Assembly (NCBI GenBank): GCA_964398945.1
Contig: CAYNOT010000012.1
Coordinates: 1 to 64,000 of the forward strand
Length of the DNA: 64,000 nucleotides
Direction of reading: 5' to 3'
Source: JBGTGG01 sp964398945
GTDB taxonomy: Bacteria; Bacteroidota; Bacteroidia; Cytophagales; Cyclobacteriaceae
This document shows positions 1-9,048 of this stretch, in pieces. A program made the position numbers and the translations under genes. Below the pieces are notes generated by a model. That model made no database searches. It was not told where the DNA came from and saw only the letters and a list, made by a program, of their open reading frames with translations. Each line of letters starts with the position of its first letter. The first letter of the stretch is position 1.

Positions 1-59
1 TCGAACCCGCGACCTCCTGCGTGACAGGCAGGCATTCTAACCAGCTGAACTACCGAACC
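1..59 (-). tRNA. tRNA-Asp (GTC), 3' part cut by window edge
   Basis: The reverse complement begins GGTTCGGTAGTTCAGCTGG and has a D-arm, an anticodon stem CCTGC/GCAGG around loop CTGTCAC (anticodon GTC), and the start of the T-arm (GGGTTCGA). The acceptor 3' half lies beyond base 1. It is transcribed leftward from a promoter-like pair of boxes at 104-134. Confidence 0.93.
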
Positions 60-103
60 TTACTTTTCCAATTTTTAAAGCGACTGTGCTTAAAAACGGA
101 GTG

Positions 104-134
104 CAAATATAGCGCTAGGTGCCTTCTATCCAAA
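104..134 (-). promoter_or_regulatory. Bacteroidota-type promoter of tRNA-Asp
   Basis: On the minus strand a -7 box TATATTTG (104-111) matches TAnnTTTG. A -33 box TTTG lies at 131-134 with a 19-bp spacer, the arrangement known for the Bacteroidota primary sigma factor. It sits 45 bp upstream of the tRNA. Confidence 0.65.
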
Positions 135-150
135 AAAACAGCTAAATAAT

Positions 151-1542
151 TTAATTAAACTTAAAATAGAAGTCCCCCACGATGTTGGAACTGTCCCACG
201 TGTTTTGCCGGTCACCGGAAAGGCGCATAACATTCAGTCGAACTTCCTTAAACACTTGTTCAATGGTGAGCCCTGGTTTACGAAGTGCTTTTAATAGTTC
301 TTGTGTATAAAGCCCATTCCTTCCCGATCCATCGGAAGCTACCGATCCGGGCGCGGTAGCATAGGCTATAAAAGAACCCCTTGCCTTTTTCATCTCCGCT
401 AATCCGGAAGAAACTGAACGCGAAGTTGCAGGGAATGGATTGTTCCTACAAGCATCCAACACCACAATATTCATTCTCGAATTCGAATTTTCCATACTTG
501 ATAAAACCATCTTTTGTGCCGGAAAACACATTCGCACAATATCATCCTCATACTTCACAATGGCATCAACAGGCACGAGGTAATTTTCGTCTTCATACTG
601 AACACCATGACCAGCATAGTAAAACAAACCTACCGTTTGATCACGCGGGCCACTGCTAAGCTTTTGGTGAAACTTCCGCATGGCTTCACGCATTTGAATA
701 TAGGTAGCATTGGTGATCAGTTGAACTTCAAAATTTGAATTTTCCAATTCCTTCGCTACATCAGTTGCATCATTTACAGGGTTTTTGAGCGAGCCAACCT
801 CTTTTGTATAATTTGCATTGCCAATTACAAGCGCATATCTTTTCTCATTTGAATAAATCTGGGCAAGCGAAGATGTGGTAGATACAACTATGGGGGTATT
901 AACAGGTTGACCCACTTCCTTTTTAGTGGATGGGGTTTTGTCAGGTTGAATGTACTCTGCTGGTCGATCAGATGGACTGTTTAAAACAGTTTTTGGTTGC
1001 GTGTTAGCGTTGGTTGCTGTCCCAATTTTTGAAAGTTCTTGTTGAATAGTACGATCGGAAGGCATAAGCTTAGCTGCTGCCTGGAGGTCCTTACGCGCTA
1101 AATCAATGTCGGGGAGTTTTTCATAAGCCAATGCCCGCTCGTACAACAGTTTTGAATGGGTGGCCTTATCACCGGACAGAACCGGAATGGCTTGCGAGTA
1201 TTCATTCACCGCTTGTCCGTAAAGCCCTAATTTCATGTTGCTCTGCGCGAGGAACCAATGGATATTCCCTTTGTTGGGATGCCCTAATGCAATGCTTTCG
1301 TTTAAATCACCCAATGCCCTTTTGTAGTCTTCCTTTTTAAAAAAGGAAAGTCCACGGTAATAATAGACCTCAACATCGGTTTTTGCTTCCCTCCCGGGTT
1401 TTAAAAAATATTGGGTAAACAGTATAATGGCCTTGTCATAGTTCTCTGCTTTATATTCTTTAAGACCATTTTCATAGTATTGATACTGTGCGAACCCACT
1501 CGTACTGATCAATAGAAAAAAAACAAACCCAAGCCTTTTCAT
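151..1542 (-). CDS. TPR-caspase (peptidase C14) family protein, exported
   Basis: A 463-residue protein with an N-terminal signal peptide (cleavage likely after GFAQ), tetratricopeptide-like repeats over about residues 20-165, a Pro/Thr/Ser-rich linker, and a C-terminal caspase p20-like domain from about 232. The catalytic dyad is visible: His312 in YYAGHG and Cys365 in DACRNNPF. Family knowledge: bacterial metacaspase/paracaspase-like cysteine peptidases cut after basic or acidic residues, and TPRs act as a partner-recognition platform. The substrate is unknown. The ATG start at 1542 gives a clean signal peptide. It stands alone between tRNA-Asp and a small lipoprotein gene, so neighbours give no clue to its partner. 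Confidence 0.9.
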   Translation of the reverse strand: MKRLGFVFFLLISTSGFAQYQYYENGLKEYKAENYDKAIILFTQYFLKPGREAKTDVEVYYYRGLSFFKKEDYKRALGDLNESIALGHPNKGNIHWFLAQSNMKLGLYGQAVNEYSQAIPVLSGDKATHSKLLYERALAYEKLPDIDLARKDLQAAAKLMPSDRTIQQELSKIGTATNANTQPKTVLNSPSDRPAEYIQPDKTPSTKKEVGQPVNTPIVVSTTSSLAQIYSNEKRYALVIGNANYTKEVGSLKNPVNDATDVAKELENSNFEVQLITNATYIQMREAMRKFHQKLSSGPRDQTVGLFYYAGHGVQYEDENYLVPVDAIVKYEDDIVRMCFPAQKMVLSSMENSNSRMNIVVLDACRNNPFPATSRSVSSGLAEMKKARGSFIAYATAPGSVASDGSGRNGLYTQELLKALRKPGLTIEQVFKEVRLNVMRLSGDRQNTWDSSNIVGDFYFKFN

Positions 1543-1711
1543 GGTCTAAAGTTACAAAACTTGGAATTTAAAGAAAATCCTGAAAAGAAGCCGGGAGATT
1601 AAAGTTCGGTTTGAACACTTAATACCCCCATCCCCCGTTAGGGAAATGTCCCACGGGAACTGATAGAGCCTGTTTCAAGTAGAAAATGTTATTTTAGCGA
1701 CTCCATAAAGT

Positions 1712-1882
1712 ATGAAGAAACTCCTGGCCCTAATTATTTTCTTATCGCCTTTGCTAACGGGGTGCAGTCGCTCATCGGCAGGAACCACCACCGTAGTAAA
1801 ACCCAAAACATACAACCGCTTTTACGACCGCAAAAAGGACAAACGAAAACCACGTACTAAAATGGTGCGTATGAAAAATTAA
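1712..1882 (+). CDS. small lipoprotein, 56 aa, very basic tail
   Basis: An ATG-initiated 56-codon frame. Residues 1-18 are a lipoprotein signal ending in the lipobox LLTGC, so Cys18 should be lipidated. The mature part is short and highly basic, with a run rich in Lys/Arg (RKKDKRKPR) after a Thr/Val stretch. No family is recognised. A basic lipidated peptide could bind an anionic envelope polymer, but that is inference. Its stop codon overlaps the stop of the convergent TetR gene by four bases (1879-1882). The clean signal, lipobox and end-to-end packing support a real gene. Confidence 0.7.
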   Translation: MKKLLALIIFLSPLLTGCSRSSAGTTTVVKPKTYNRFYDRKKDKRKPRTKMVRMKN

Positions 1883-2508
1883 GCCAGTCCTTTTATTACG
1901 ATGTCCAGGTTTTTACGAAAGAATAACTTTACAGGATGCTGCTGTAACACGTGGGCAGATACAATCGAGCCGTAAAATGTTGTGATCAACAAGTTGGTGA
2001 TATCACGTGTTGCACTACTCTTCGTTATTTCTTTTTTGAAAATTGCTTCCAACGTGAATTTCTCCAATAATTGGTCAAGGGAAAGTTGCTCGACCAAGTT
2101 GATATCAATTTTACCCGGGTTTAATAAAATCTTTTCTTCGATCCGGAAAGGAAATGGTTTGGGTATCTTTTTTGTATCGGCAATATAGCTCACCAAACTA
2201 AGCACCAAACCCGGATGTGTTTCAAACTCTTCGCTGAGTTTATCAAACACAAAATAAATCCCGGCCATTCCTTCTTTGGGCTTCTCGTGCAACTCAACCG
2301 AACGCAACAACAGCCATACCCGGAAATAATACAAAAGCACATCTTCTTTTTGCGGGAAATATTTAAAAAAAGTAACTTTTGATATTTTCACCTTGGCACA
2401 CAGGTCGTCAACATACAAATCATCGAATGATTTCTTTGCAATGAGCTTAATGGCATTCTCAAGTATCTGGATTTTTAGCCGTGCAGCCTTCTCTTTCCTA
2501 ATGCCCAT
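1879..2508 (-). CDS. TetR/AcrR family transcriptional regulator
   Basis: A 209-residue protein when started at the ATG at 2508 (MGIRKEKAARLK). Residues 10-60 form the TetR N-terminal domain: a first helix (ILENAIKLIAKKSFDDLYVDDL) and the HTH with AKVKISKVTFFKYFPQKEDV, a typical recognition helix ending. The rest is a helical ligand-binding domain with no recognised ligand class. The frame stays open upstream to 2760, but that extension would run inside ggt and lacks TetR character, so it was rejected. It is divergent from ggt, with 64 bp between the starts. It may regulate itself and ggt through the dyad at 2546-2560. Confidence 0.88.
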   Translation of the reverse strand: MGIRKEKAARLKIQILENAIKLIAKKSFDDLYVDDLCAKVKISKVTFFKYFPQKEDVLLYYFRVWLLLRSVELHEKPKEGMAGIYFVFDKLSEEFETHPGLVLSLVSYIADTKKIPKPFPFRIEEKILLNPGKIDINLVEQLSLDQLLEKFTLEAIFKKEITKSSATRDITNLLITTFYGSIVSAHVLQQHPVKLFFRKNLDIVIKGLA

Positions 2509-2545
2509 ATAATTCTGTTGCCATAGTTTGGATTGAATTAATACT

Positions 2546-2560
2546 TTTAGCACGACTAAA
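2546..2560. promoter_or_regulatory. candidate TetR operator between divergent TetR and ggt
   Basis: TTTAG-CACGA-CTAAA is a perfect dyad with 5-bp arms lying 12 bp before the ggt start and 37 bp before the TetR start. Its length and position fit a TetR-family operator, but arms this short also arise by chance. Confidence 0.35.
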
Positions 2561-2572
2561 CCAAAAAGCTGC

Positions 2573-4267
2573 ATGATAAAACGTTTAATTTTCCTTCTAG
2601 CTGTTAGTTCCTTCCTTTTTAATTGTGGTCCCCAAACGGATAAAGAACTAATTGTTGGTGTAAAAGCTGATTCTGCCATGGTGGTTTCAGCCCATCCGCT
2701 GGCTTCACAAATTGGTGTTGATATTTTGAAAAAAGGTGGGAATGCTGTAGATGCAGCCATTGCAACACAAATAGCCTTAGCGGTCGTTCACCCAAGTGCC
2801 GGCAATCTGGGGGGTGGCGGTTTTATGGTTTTACGGAAAAACGATGGTTCTTACCATACATTGGATTATCGCGAGAAAGCACCTGGCAAGGCAACCCAAA
2901 ATATGTATCTGGATTCACTTGGTGAGGCGATCACAGACCTGAGCCTTCGGGGCGCACTGGCATCGGGTGTACCGGGTTCTGTTGCCGGATGGATTGAGTC
3001 GCACGAAAAACATGGTTCACTTGACTGGAAGGAGTTGGTCCAGCCCTCTATCGATCTCGCAAGAAATGGCTTTGAACTTACCGAAAAAGAAGCGAGTGGT
3101 TTGAATTGGATTCAGGAAGACCTGATCAAATATAATTCAGTGCAGCCGGAATTTATGCTGAAAGAAGAATGGAAACAAGGTGATATTTTTAAGTTGCCCG
3201 AACTGGCAGAAACACTTACGCGAATTCGCGACAATGGCAAAGCTGGTTTTTATGAAGGGGAGGTTGCCGGTAAAATTGTTGAAGAAATGAAACGATCAAC
3301 AGGATTGATTTCACATGAAGATCTGAAAAATTATAAGGCCGTTTGGCGGGATGCTTTTGTTGATTACTATAAAGAATATAAAATCATTTCGATGCCACCT
3401 CCATCAAGCGGTGGTATTGCCTTGGTGCAATTGCTAAAATCCGTTGAAGCCTATCCGATTGCAGACTGGGGATGGAACACGGTGAAAACAGTTCACGTAA
3501 TGACCGAAGCAGAACGAAGGGTCTATGCAGATCGCGCTGCATATTTAGGTGACCCCGATTTCTTTGACGTGCCAACCAAAGAACTTACCAACCCCATGTA
3601 TATCGATGAACGGATGAGTACTTTTAATTGGGAACACGCCACACCGAGCAGTGATGTGATGGAAGGCCTGGAGACCATGACTGAATCGGAACAGACCACG
3701 CATTTATCGGTCGTTGATAAATTTGGAAATGCAGTTGCTGTTACCACTACCTTAAATGGTAGTTATGGATCGCGCGTTGTGGTGGGGGGTGCTGGTTTTC
3801 TATTGAACAATGAAATGGACGACTTTAGTGTGAAACCGGGCGTGCCGAATATGTTTGGTGTAACCGGTGGTGAAGCCAATAAAATTGAACCTGGCAAAAG
3901 AATGCTAAGCTCCATGACACCAACAATTATTGAAAAGGATGGAAAGCTGTTCATGGTGGTAGGAACGCCTGGTGGTTCCACCATTATCACATCTGTTTTT
4001 CAAACGATCTTAAATGTTGTTGAACACAAAATGAACATGCAAGAAGCCGTTACCGCGAGGCGTTTTCACAGTCAATGGCTACCGGATGTTATTACTGCCG
4101 AGAAAAATTCACTGGACACCTTGACCATTCAAGCATTGGAAGCGATGGGCCACGCGTTTGCCTTCCGCGGCAATATAGGACGTGTCGATGCAATTTTGGT
4201 TTTAGGCGATGGCAAGCTCGAAGGCGGAGCGGATCCCCGGGGTGATGACACTGCAATCGGATACTAG
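2573..4267 (+). CDS. ggt: gamma-glutamyltransferase (lipoprotein)
   Basis: A 564-residue gamma-glutamyltranspeptidase, an Ntn hydrolase that cleaves glutathione and gamma-glutamyl amides outside the cytoplasm. The N-terminus is a lipoprotein signal with lipobox LFNC (Cys18), so the enzyme is probably periplasm- or outer-membrane-anchored. Family marks are AGNLGGGGFMV near 77-86, PPPSSGGIALVQL near 276, and the autoprocessing/nucleophile Thr at about 375 in TTHLSVVDKFGNAVAVTTTLN. The GSYGS region and MLSSMTPTII follow. Length is normal for the family. It is followed 51 bp later by an S9 peptidase on the same strand, which suggests joint peptide scavenging. Confidence 0.95.
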   Translation: MIKRLIFLLAVSSFLFNCGPQTDKELIVGVKADSAMVVSAHPLASQIGVDILKKGGNAVDAAIATQIALAVVHPSAGNLGGGGFMVLRKNDGSYHTLDYREKAPGKATQNMYLDSLGEAITDLSLRGALASGVPGSVAGWIESHEKHGSLDWKELVQPSIDLARNGFELTEKEASGLNWIQEDLIKYNSVQPEFMLKEEWKQGDIFKLPELAETLTRIRDNGKAGFYEGEVAGKIVEEMKRSTGLISHEDLKNYKAVWRDAFVDYYKEYKIISMPPPSSGGIALVQLLKSVEAYPIADWGWNTVKTVHVMTEAERRVYADRAAYLGDPDFFDVPTKELTNPMYIDERMSTFNWEHATPSSDVMEGLETMTESEQTTHLSVVDKFGNAVAVTTTLNGSYGSRVVVGGAGFLLNNEMDDFSVKPGVPNMFGVTGGEANKIEPGKRMLSSMTPTIIEKDGKLFMVVGTPGGSTIITSVFQTILNVVEHKMNMQEAVTARRFHSQWLPDVITAEKNSLDTLTIQALEAMGHAFAFRGNIGRVDAILVLGDGKLEGGADPRGDDTAIGY

Positions 4268-4318
4268 ACATTGGACACAAGGCTCAAGACTAACTACTCA
4301 ATACTATAATAAATAACC

Positions 4319-6691
4319 ATGAAAATTTTTTTACGTAACACTTTTCTCTTTCTGGTAGCAGGAATACTTTCCGCGACAGCACAAGACAAACCTGTCTTAA
4401 CGGTGAAGAAAATAATGCAGGATCCAAAAACATGGATTGGCACTTCACCTTCCAATCCTTTTTGGTCTGAGGATGGCACCACATTGTATTTCAACTGGAA
4501 CCCCGAAGCAAACCCGGGCGACTCATTGTACAAAACAACAGCCAATGGTGCTGCCCCTGTTAAAGTTTCGAAACAAGAAAGGCAATCCCTCCCCTCCCGC
4601 TACGGTGTATACTCAAAAGATTATTCAAAAAAATTGTATACCAAAAATGGGGATATTTTTTTATTGGATGTCAAATCAAAAAAAGAAAAACAACTTACCA
4701 ACACGCTTGACAACGAAAGCGGTGTAGCTTTTACAAAAGATGAACAACGCATTCAATTTTCAAATGGCGACAACTTGTTTACCATGCACTTGCAAACAGG
4801 TACAATTGTGCAGCTTACCAATTTCAAAAAAGGAAAAGAGTCGAAAGATAAAAAGCTTTCCGGGCAAGACGAATGGCTGAAAAAGGATGCCATCGCGTTG
4901 AGCAAAATCCTGCAGGAACGGAACGCAGAAGCAGAACAGCGAAAAGCCTTTAACAAATCCAATGAAGTAAAGCGCCCGAAAGCATTTTACTTAGATGATA
5001 AAAGTGTAAGTGATATCACGTTAAGTCCCAACGAGCAGTATATCACATTTGTATTGCGAAAATTTGCGCGTGATGCGCAAAGGGCCAATGTTCCAAATTA
5101 TGTGACCGAATCCTCCTATACAGAAGATATTGCAACACGGCCATTTGTTGGAAGTGACCAGATGGATCAGGAAGTTGGCATCTATGATATTTTAAGGGAC
5201 ACCATTTATCTGGTAAAAGCTGATAACCTTTCCGGATTGGATGATGTGCAGCCTTACCAGGTCAAGAAAGATGAACCGGAGAAATCCAAAAAGAAGCGCG
5301 AGATCATCATGCACAATCCAATTTGGTCTGAAGATGGGAACTATGCAGTTATCTCTTTCCGCTCTAAGGACAACAAAGACCGCTGGATCGCACAACTATT
5401 GCCAGAAACCGGTACTGTAAAAGAACTCGACCGCCAGCATGATGACGCCTGGATTGGCGGCCCCGGGATTGGTTGGTCATTCGGCTCTGGTGAACTGGGA
5501 TGGATGCCAGACAATACATCCATCTGGTTCCAATCGGAAGAAAGCGGCTACTCCCATTTATATACACTCGATATAAACTCAGGAAAGAAAACTGCGTTGA
5601 CATCCGGAAAATATGAAGTGGGCAGTCCACAAATTTCACGGGATAAGAAGCGCTGGTATTTTGAAGCAAACATAGAGCATCCGGGTGACCAGCAATTTTA
5701 TTCCATGCCGATCAATGGTGGGAAAATCACGAAGTTGACTACTGAAAAAGGGGGCAACACTGCGCTCCTTTCCCCAGACGGATCAAAAATTGCTTTGCTG
5801 CATTCCACCACCAACCAACCGTGGGAATTATATCTTCAGAGTAATCCGATCGTAGCCAAAGGTGGGGCACCAAAAAAGATCACTGAATCATTAACAAACG
5901 ATTTTAAAGCATATCCATGGCGCGCACCAGAAGTAATCACCTTTAAAGCAACTGATGGAGCTGACGTGCATGCAAGGATTTATAAGCCCGGGACAAAAAC
6001 ACAAAAAGGCCCTGCGGTAGTCTTTGTGCATGGTGCCGGATATTTGCAAAATGCCCACTTTCGCTGGAGCAGTTATTTCCGTGAATACATGTTTCACAAT
6101 CTGCTTGTTGACCTTGGTTATACAGTGTTGGATATTGACTACAGAGGAAGTGCCGGATACGGTCGCGATTGGCGCACGGGCATCTATCAACACATGGGTG
6201 GTAAAGATTTGAGCGATCACATTGATGGCGCAAAATTTTTAGTAGAGGAGCATGATGTGGATCCGAAGAAGATCGGGATATATGGTGGATCGTATGGTGG
6301 CTTTATTACCCTCATGGCGATGTTTACCGAGCCAGAGGTTTTTAATTCCGGGGCTGCGTTGCGTTCTGTCACAGACTGGTCGCATTACAATCATGGATAC
6401 ACTTCCAATATTTTGAATACCCCGGTTGAAGATAGCCTTGCGTATAGGAAGAGTTCCCCGATTTATTATGCTGAAGGATTAAAAGGAAACTTGTTGATTT
6501 TGCATGGCATGATCGATACGAATGTGCACTTTCAAGATGTAGTGCGACTCGCGCAAAGGCTTATTGAGTTGGAAAAAGAGAATTGGGAAATGGCCGTTTA
6601 TCCATTGGAGAATCATGGTTTTGTGGAGCCTTCCAGTTGGACGGATGAGTACAGGCGCATCCTTAAACTCTTTGAAGAAAACTTAAAATAG
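4319..6691 (+). CDS. DPP4-like prolyl oligopeptidase (peptidase S9B)
   Basis: A 790-residue exported peptidase with a signal peptide (cleavage near ATAQ). A beta-propeller of the DPPIV N-terminal type fills roughly residues 40-540, with repeated SPDGSKIALL- and NPIWSEDG-like blades. The alpha/beta hydrolase domain follows. The catalytic triad is readable: Ser658 in GGSYGGF, Asp733 in GMIDTNVH and His766 in ENHGF. The family removes dipeptides, or cuts after Pro/Ala, from peptides in the periplasm. It sits 51 bp after ggt and is probably cotranscribed. The exact specificity cannot be read from the sequence. Confidence 0.93.
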   Translation: MKIFLRNTFLFLVAGILSATAQDKPVLTVKKIMQDPKTWIGTSPSNPFWSEDGTTLYFNWNPEANPGDSLYKTTANGAAPVKVSKQERQSLPSRYGVYSKDYSKKLYTKNGDIFLLDVKSKKEKQLTNTLDNESGVAFTKDEQRIQFSNGDNLFTMHLQTGTIVQLTNFKKGKESKDKKLSGQDEWLKKDAIALSKILQERNAEAEQRKAFNKSNEVKRPKAFYLDDKSVSDITLSPNEQYITFVLRKFARDAQRANVPNYVTESSYTEDIATRPFVGSDQMDQEVGIYDILRDTIYLVKADNLSGLDDVQPYQVKKDEPEKSKKKREIIMHNPIWSEDGNYAVISFRSKDNKDRWIAQLLPETGTVKELDRQHDDAWIGGPGIGWSFGSGELGWMPDNTSIWFQSEESGYSHLYTLDINSGKKTALTSGKYEVGSPQISRDKKRWYFEANIEHPGDQQFYSMPINGGKITKLTTEKGGNTALLSPDGSKIALLHSTTNQPWELYLQSNPIVAKGGAPKKITESLTNDFKAYPWRAPEVITFKATDGADVHARIYKPGTKTQKGPAVVFVHGAGYLQNAHFRWSSYFREYMFHNLLVDLGYTVLDIDYRGSAGYGRDWRTGIYQHMGGKDLSDHIDGAKFLVEEHDVDPKKIGIYGGSYGGFITLMAMFTEPEVFNSGAALRSVTDWSHYNHGYTSNILNTPVEDSLAYRKSSPIYYAEGLKGNLLILHGMIDTNVHFQDVVRLAQRLIELEKENWEMAVYPLENHGFVEPSSWTDEYRRILKLFEENLK

Positions 6692-6707
6692 ATTTGATGA
6701 TTTGAAA

Positions 6708-6760
6708 ATTAGTGAATGTGTAAATTGAAACGGGAACCTTCAATTTACACATTCACTAAT
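6708..6760. terminator. 22-bp perfect inverted repeat, probable bidirectional terminator
   Basis: Left arm 6708-6729 and right arm 6739-6760 are perfectly complementary over 22 bp around the 9-nt loop ACGGGAACC. It lies between the convergent ends of the S9 peptidase and the OmpA gene. The stem is AT-rich, unlike a classic GC-rich terminator. Confidence 0.6.
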
Positions 6761-6779
6761 CAACAAATTATCTAATTAT

Positions 6780-8348
6780 CTAATATTTCGTAATCTTAAA
6801 CTCAACCCTTCTGTTCAACATCCTGGTTTCTTCGTTGGAATTATCAGCGATTGGTTGCGTTCCTCCATAGCCTTTTCCTTTTATCCTTTTGGATAAAATC
6901 CCTTTTGAAACCATGTATTGTTTAACCCTGTCAACACGTGCTTGCGAAAGTTTAACATTGTGGGAATGTACACCGCGGTTATCGGTATGGCCCAATAAAT
7001 CAATTCGTACGGATGGATTGGCATTTAAAAAAGCGATTACCAAATCAAGTTCCTGATACGATCCCGGAAGGAGATTGGTGGAGCCTTGCTCGAAGAGTAC
7101 ACTTTTGAGATTAACGGTTGTACCAACAGAAACGGGTTCCAGTTTAAAATTCATCTCCAGCGTTTTCATCTCAATTGTGTTGATGTCCAGTTCTTCGAGT
7201 GTACTGATAAAGCCTTCGGCCTCTACTTGAATTTTAAATTGATCCGTGGAATTGACATCTATTTTATATCCAGACAAAGAAGCATAGATGGATTGATTTA
7301 AAGTTGCCCCGGAAAAAGTAACCTTTGCGGAAATAGGTTCACTCGTTTTGGCGTTTGTAACCCGGCCATAGATACTAACAACCGAATCATTTTTTGCTGG
7401 TTCATGAATTACCGGAACAATCGCAATAACCGTATCAATTTTTTCTGTTAAAGGTTTTGCTGGCAACGGATCATTTGTTCTGAAAATTTTTATATCCCCA
7501 TATCCATCACTGTTGATTGTACTGGTGTAGATTGAAAAACCGTATTGCTCATACATTCGAAACCCAAGTTCCCTTCCTTCCGAATTAATACTTGTACCTT
7601 GGTTTACCGGTGCCGACCAGTTTGTCCAGCTATCATCCAAGCGCTTTGCAGAATAGACATCAAAACTTCCCTGCCCTGCCCTTCCATTACTGGAGAAATA
7701 AAGCGTCTTGCCATCTTCACCCAGGCTGGGCGCAACTTCTTGAAATTGTGTATTGATCATTGGCCCCAAATTTTTGGGTGCTGTCCATTTTCCATCACCT
7801 TCTTTTATACATACATAGATATCCTCAACACCATGTGTCCCGTATGTTTCCGCGGAATAGATAAAAACCGCACCTGTAATGTCCATGCTTCCGCTGATCA
7901 TCGCTGACTTATTTTGAAAATATGGAATTGAAATATTTTCAGGTTGTGACCAACCGCTTCCGCGATCAACAGAAACGGAAATGCCCTGGGTTTTGGTTGG
8001 CGTATCCCCTTCCCCATAGTGACTCAACAAGTACAATTCCTTTCCTGAAACAGAAATCCCTGCCACCCCATTGTATCCACGGTTATTCAAAATTGATCCT
8101 GCATGTATGGGTGCCGACCATTGATTGTTGATGAGTTTCGCGAACCAAATGTCGCCCGGGTCACGAAGCCCGCCAATATTTTGTGGGTGGTTGGCAATTG
8201 TAAAGTAAAGTGTTTGACCGTCTGCGGAGAGTACCGGGTTCTGTTCATCGAACGCACTGTTCACGAGTTGAAAGGGATTACTAGTCGTTTGTCCAAAAAG
8301 CAGATTACCAAAACCGACAAAACAAAAAACAAAAAATATATTCCGCAT
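6780..8348 (-). CDS. OmpA family protein with PD40 propeller repeats
   Basis: A 522-residue exported protein with a signal peptide, then TolB/PD40-type blades over about residues 25-265 (for example DGKTLYFSSNGRAGQGSFDVYSA). A short Pro/Val-rich linker and a CarboxypepD-reg-like beta domain (about 310-400) follow. The C-terminal OmpA peptidoglycan-binding domain (about 415-520) has the motif LLGHTDNRG..HNVKLSQARVDRVKQYMV. The architecture is common in Bacteroidota and anchors the outer membrane or a secretion apparatus to peptidoglycan. A promoter-like box lies just upstream at 8366-8373. Confidence 0.9.
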   Translation of the reverse strand: MRNIFFVFCFVGFGNLLFGQTTSNPFQLVNSAFDEQNPVLSADGQTLYFTIANHPQNIGGLRDPGDIWFAKLINNQWSAPIHAGSILNNRGYNGVAGISVSGKELYLLSHYGEGDTPTKTQGISVSVDRGSGWSQPENISIPYFQNKSAMISGSMDITGAVFIYSAETYGTHGVEDIYVCIKEGDGKWTAPKNLGPMINTQFQEVAPSLGEDGKTLYFSSNGRAGQGSFDVYSAKRLDDSWTNWSAPVNQGTSINSEGRELGFRMYEQYGFSIYTSTINSDGYGDIKIFRTNDPLPAKPLTEKIDTVIAIVPVIHEPAKNDSVVSIYGRVTNAKTSEPISAKVTFSGATLNQSIYASLSGYKIDVNSTDQFKIQVEAEGFISTLEELDINTIEMKTLEMNFKLEPVSVGTTVNLKSVLFEQGSTNLLPGSYQELDLVIAFLNANPSVRIDLLGHTDNRGVHSHNVKLSQARVDRVKQYMVSKGILSKRIKGKGYGGTQPIADNSNEETRMLNRRVEFKITKY

Positions 8349-8365
8349 TATAAAATTTTATCCTA

Positions 8366-8373
8366 CAAATATA
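8366..8373 (-). promoter_or_regulatory. -7 box of the OmpA gene
   Basis: TATATTTG on the minus strand matches TAnnTTTG and lies 18 bp before the OmpA start. The -33 position (near 8394) reads TTTA, one mismatch from TTTG, and overlaps the end of the upstream glycosylase gene. Confidence 0.5.
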
Positions 8374-8392
8374 GACCAACATTTTACTTCCG

Positions 8393-9028
8393 CTAAACAC
8401 TTACCCATTTGTTGTCGCGCAACCAAAATCGCCACGGGAGGCTTGCATCTTCCCCTGCGTAATCAATGCCGATTCGTGGCCCCGACATTATAGCCTGTTC
8501 AGCAATAAAATATCCGTCATCATCAATCCAAACTTCGTCATCAACGAGCGACTTTCCATTCCATGTTCGATCAATCCCCATGGCTTTGGTTAGTTTACCC
8601 GGACCTGAGGTGAGTTGAAAATCATTTCTCAAAACCCCTCTTCTCGATCGCATTATACCGGTTCCGTCAATAGGTTCAACAGCGCGGATCAAAACCGCTT
8701 CGGCCACTTCCTTTTTGTTGGTCACAATATTGAAAAGATGATGGATGCCATAACACAAATAGACATACGCAATGCCTCCCGACTGAAACATCACTGCATT
8801 TCGATTGGTCTTTTTAGACCCATACGCATGACAGCCCTTTTCCCTCCAGGAGTAGGCTTCAGTTTCCACAATTCTGGCTTTAACGATAGTCCCTTTCAAA
8901 TTGGTAACCAATACTTTACCAAGCAATTGTTTGCTGATTTGCACAACATCCCCGTGCTCGAAAAAATCTTTTGTTAGTCGCAAATGAATAGGTGATTTGG
9001 AATGGAGTTTTGTAAATTCGCCCTTCAA
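8393..9028 (-). CDS. DNA-3-methyladenine glycosylase (AAG/MPG family), TTG start
   Basis: A 211-residue base-excision repair glycosylase. Family marks are GKVLVTNLKGTIVKARIVETEAY (substrate pocket and catalytic Glu region), a YVYLCYGIHHLFNIVTN block, AVLIRAVEP, and the GPGKLTKAMGI signature. It would remove alkylated purines such as 3-methyladenine and hypoxanthine. There is no ATG before the first conserved block. An in-frame TAG lies at 9038-9040, so initiation must use TTG (9028 is the most upstream) or another non-ATG codon. Its start is only 20 bp from the divergent DUF2911 gene. Confidence 0.9.
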   Translation of the reverse strand: MKGEFTKLHSKSPIHLRLTKDFFEHGDVVQISKQLLGKVLVTNLKGTIVKARIVETEAYSWREKGCHAYGSKKTNRNAVMFQSGGIAYVYLCYGIHHLFNIVTNKKEVAEAVLIRAVEPIDGTGIMRSRRGVLRNDFQLTSGPGKLTKAMGIDRTWNGKSLVDDEVWIDDDGYFIAEQAIMSGPRIGIDYAGEDASLPWRFWLRDNKWVSV

Positions 9029-9048
9029 GAAATAAAACTAACTTAATT

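Noticed and set aside
2509..2760. N-terminal extension of the TetR gene
   Set aside because: The extra 84 codons lie over the ggt coding region and its leader, and have no TetR-like character. The ATG at 2508 fits the family start.
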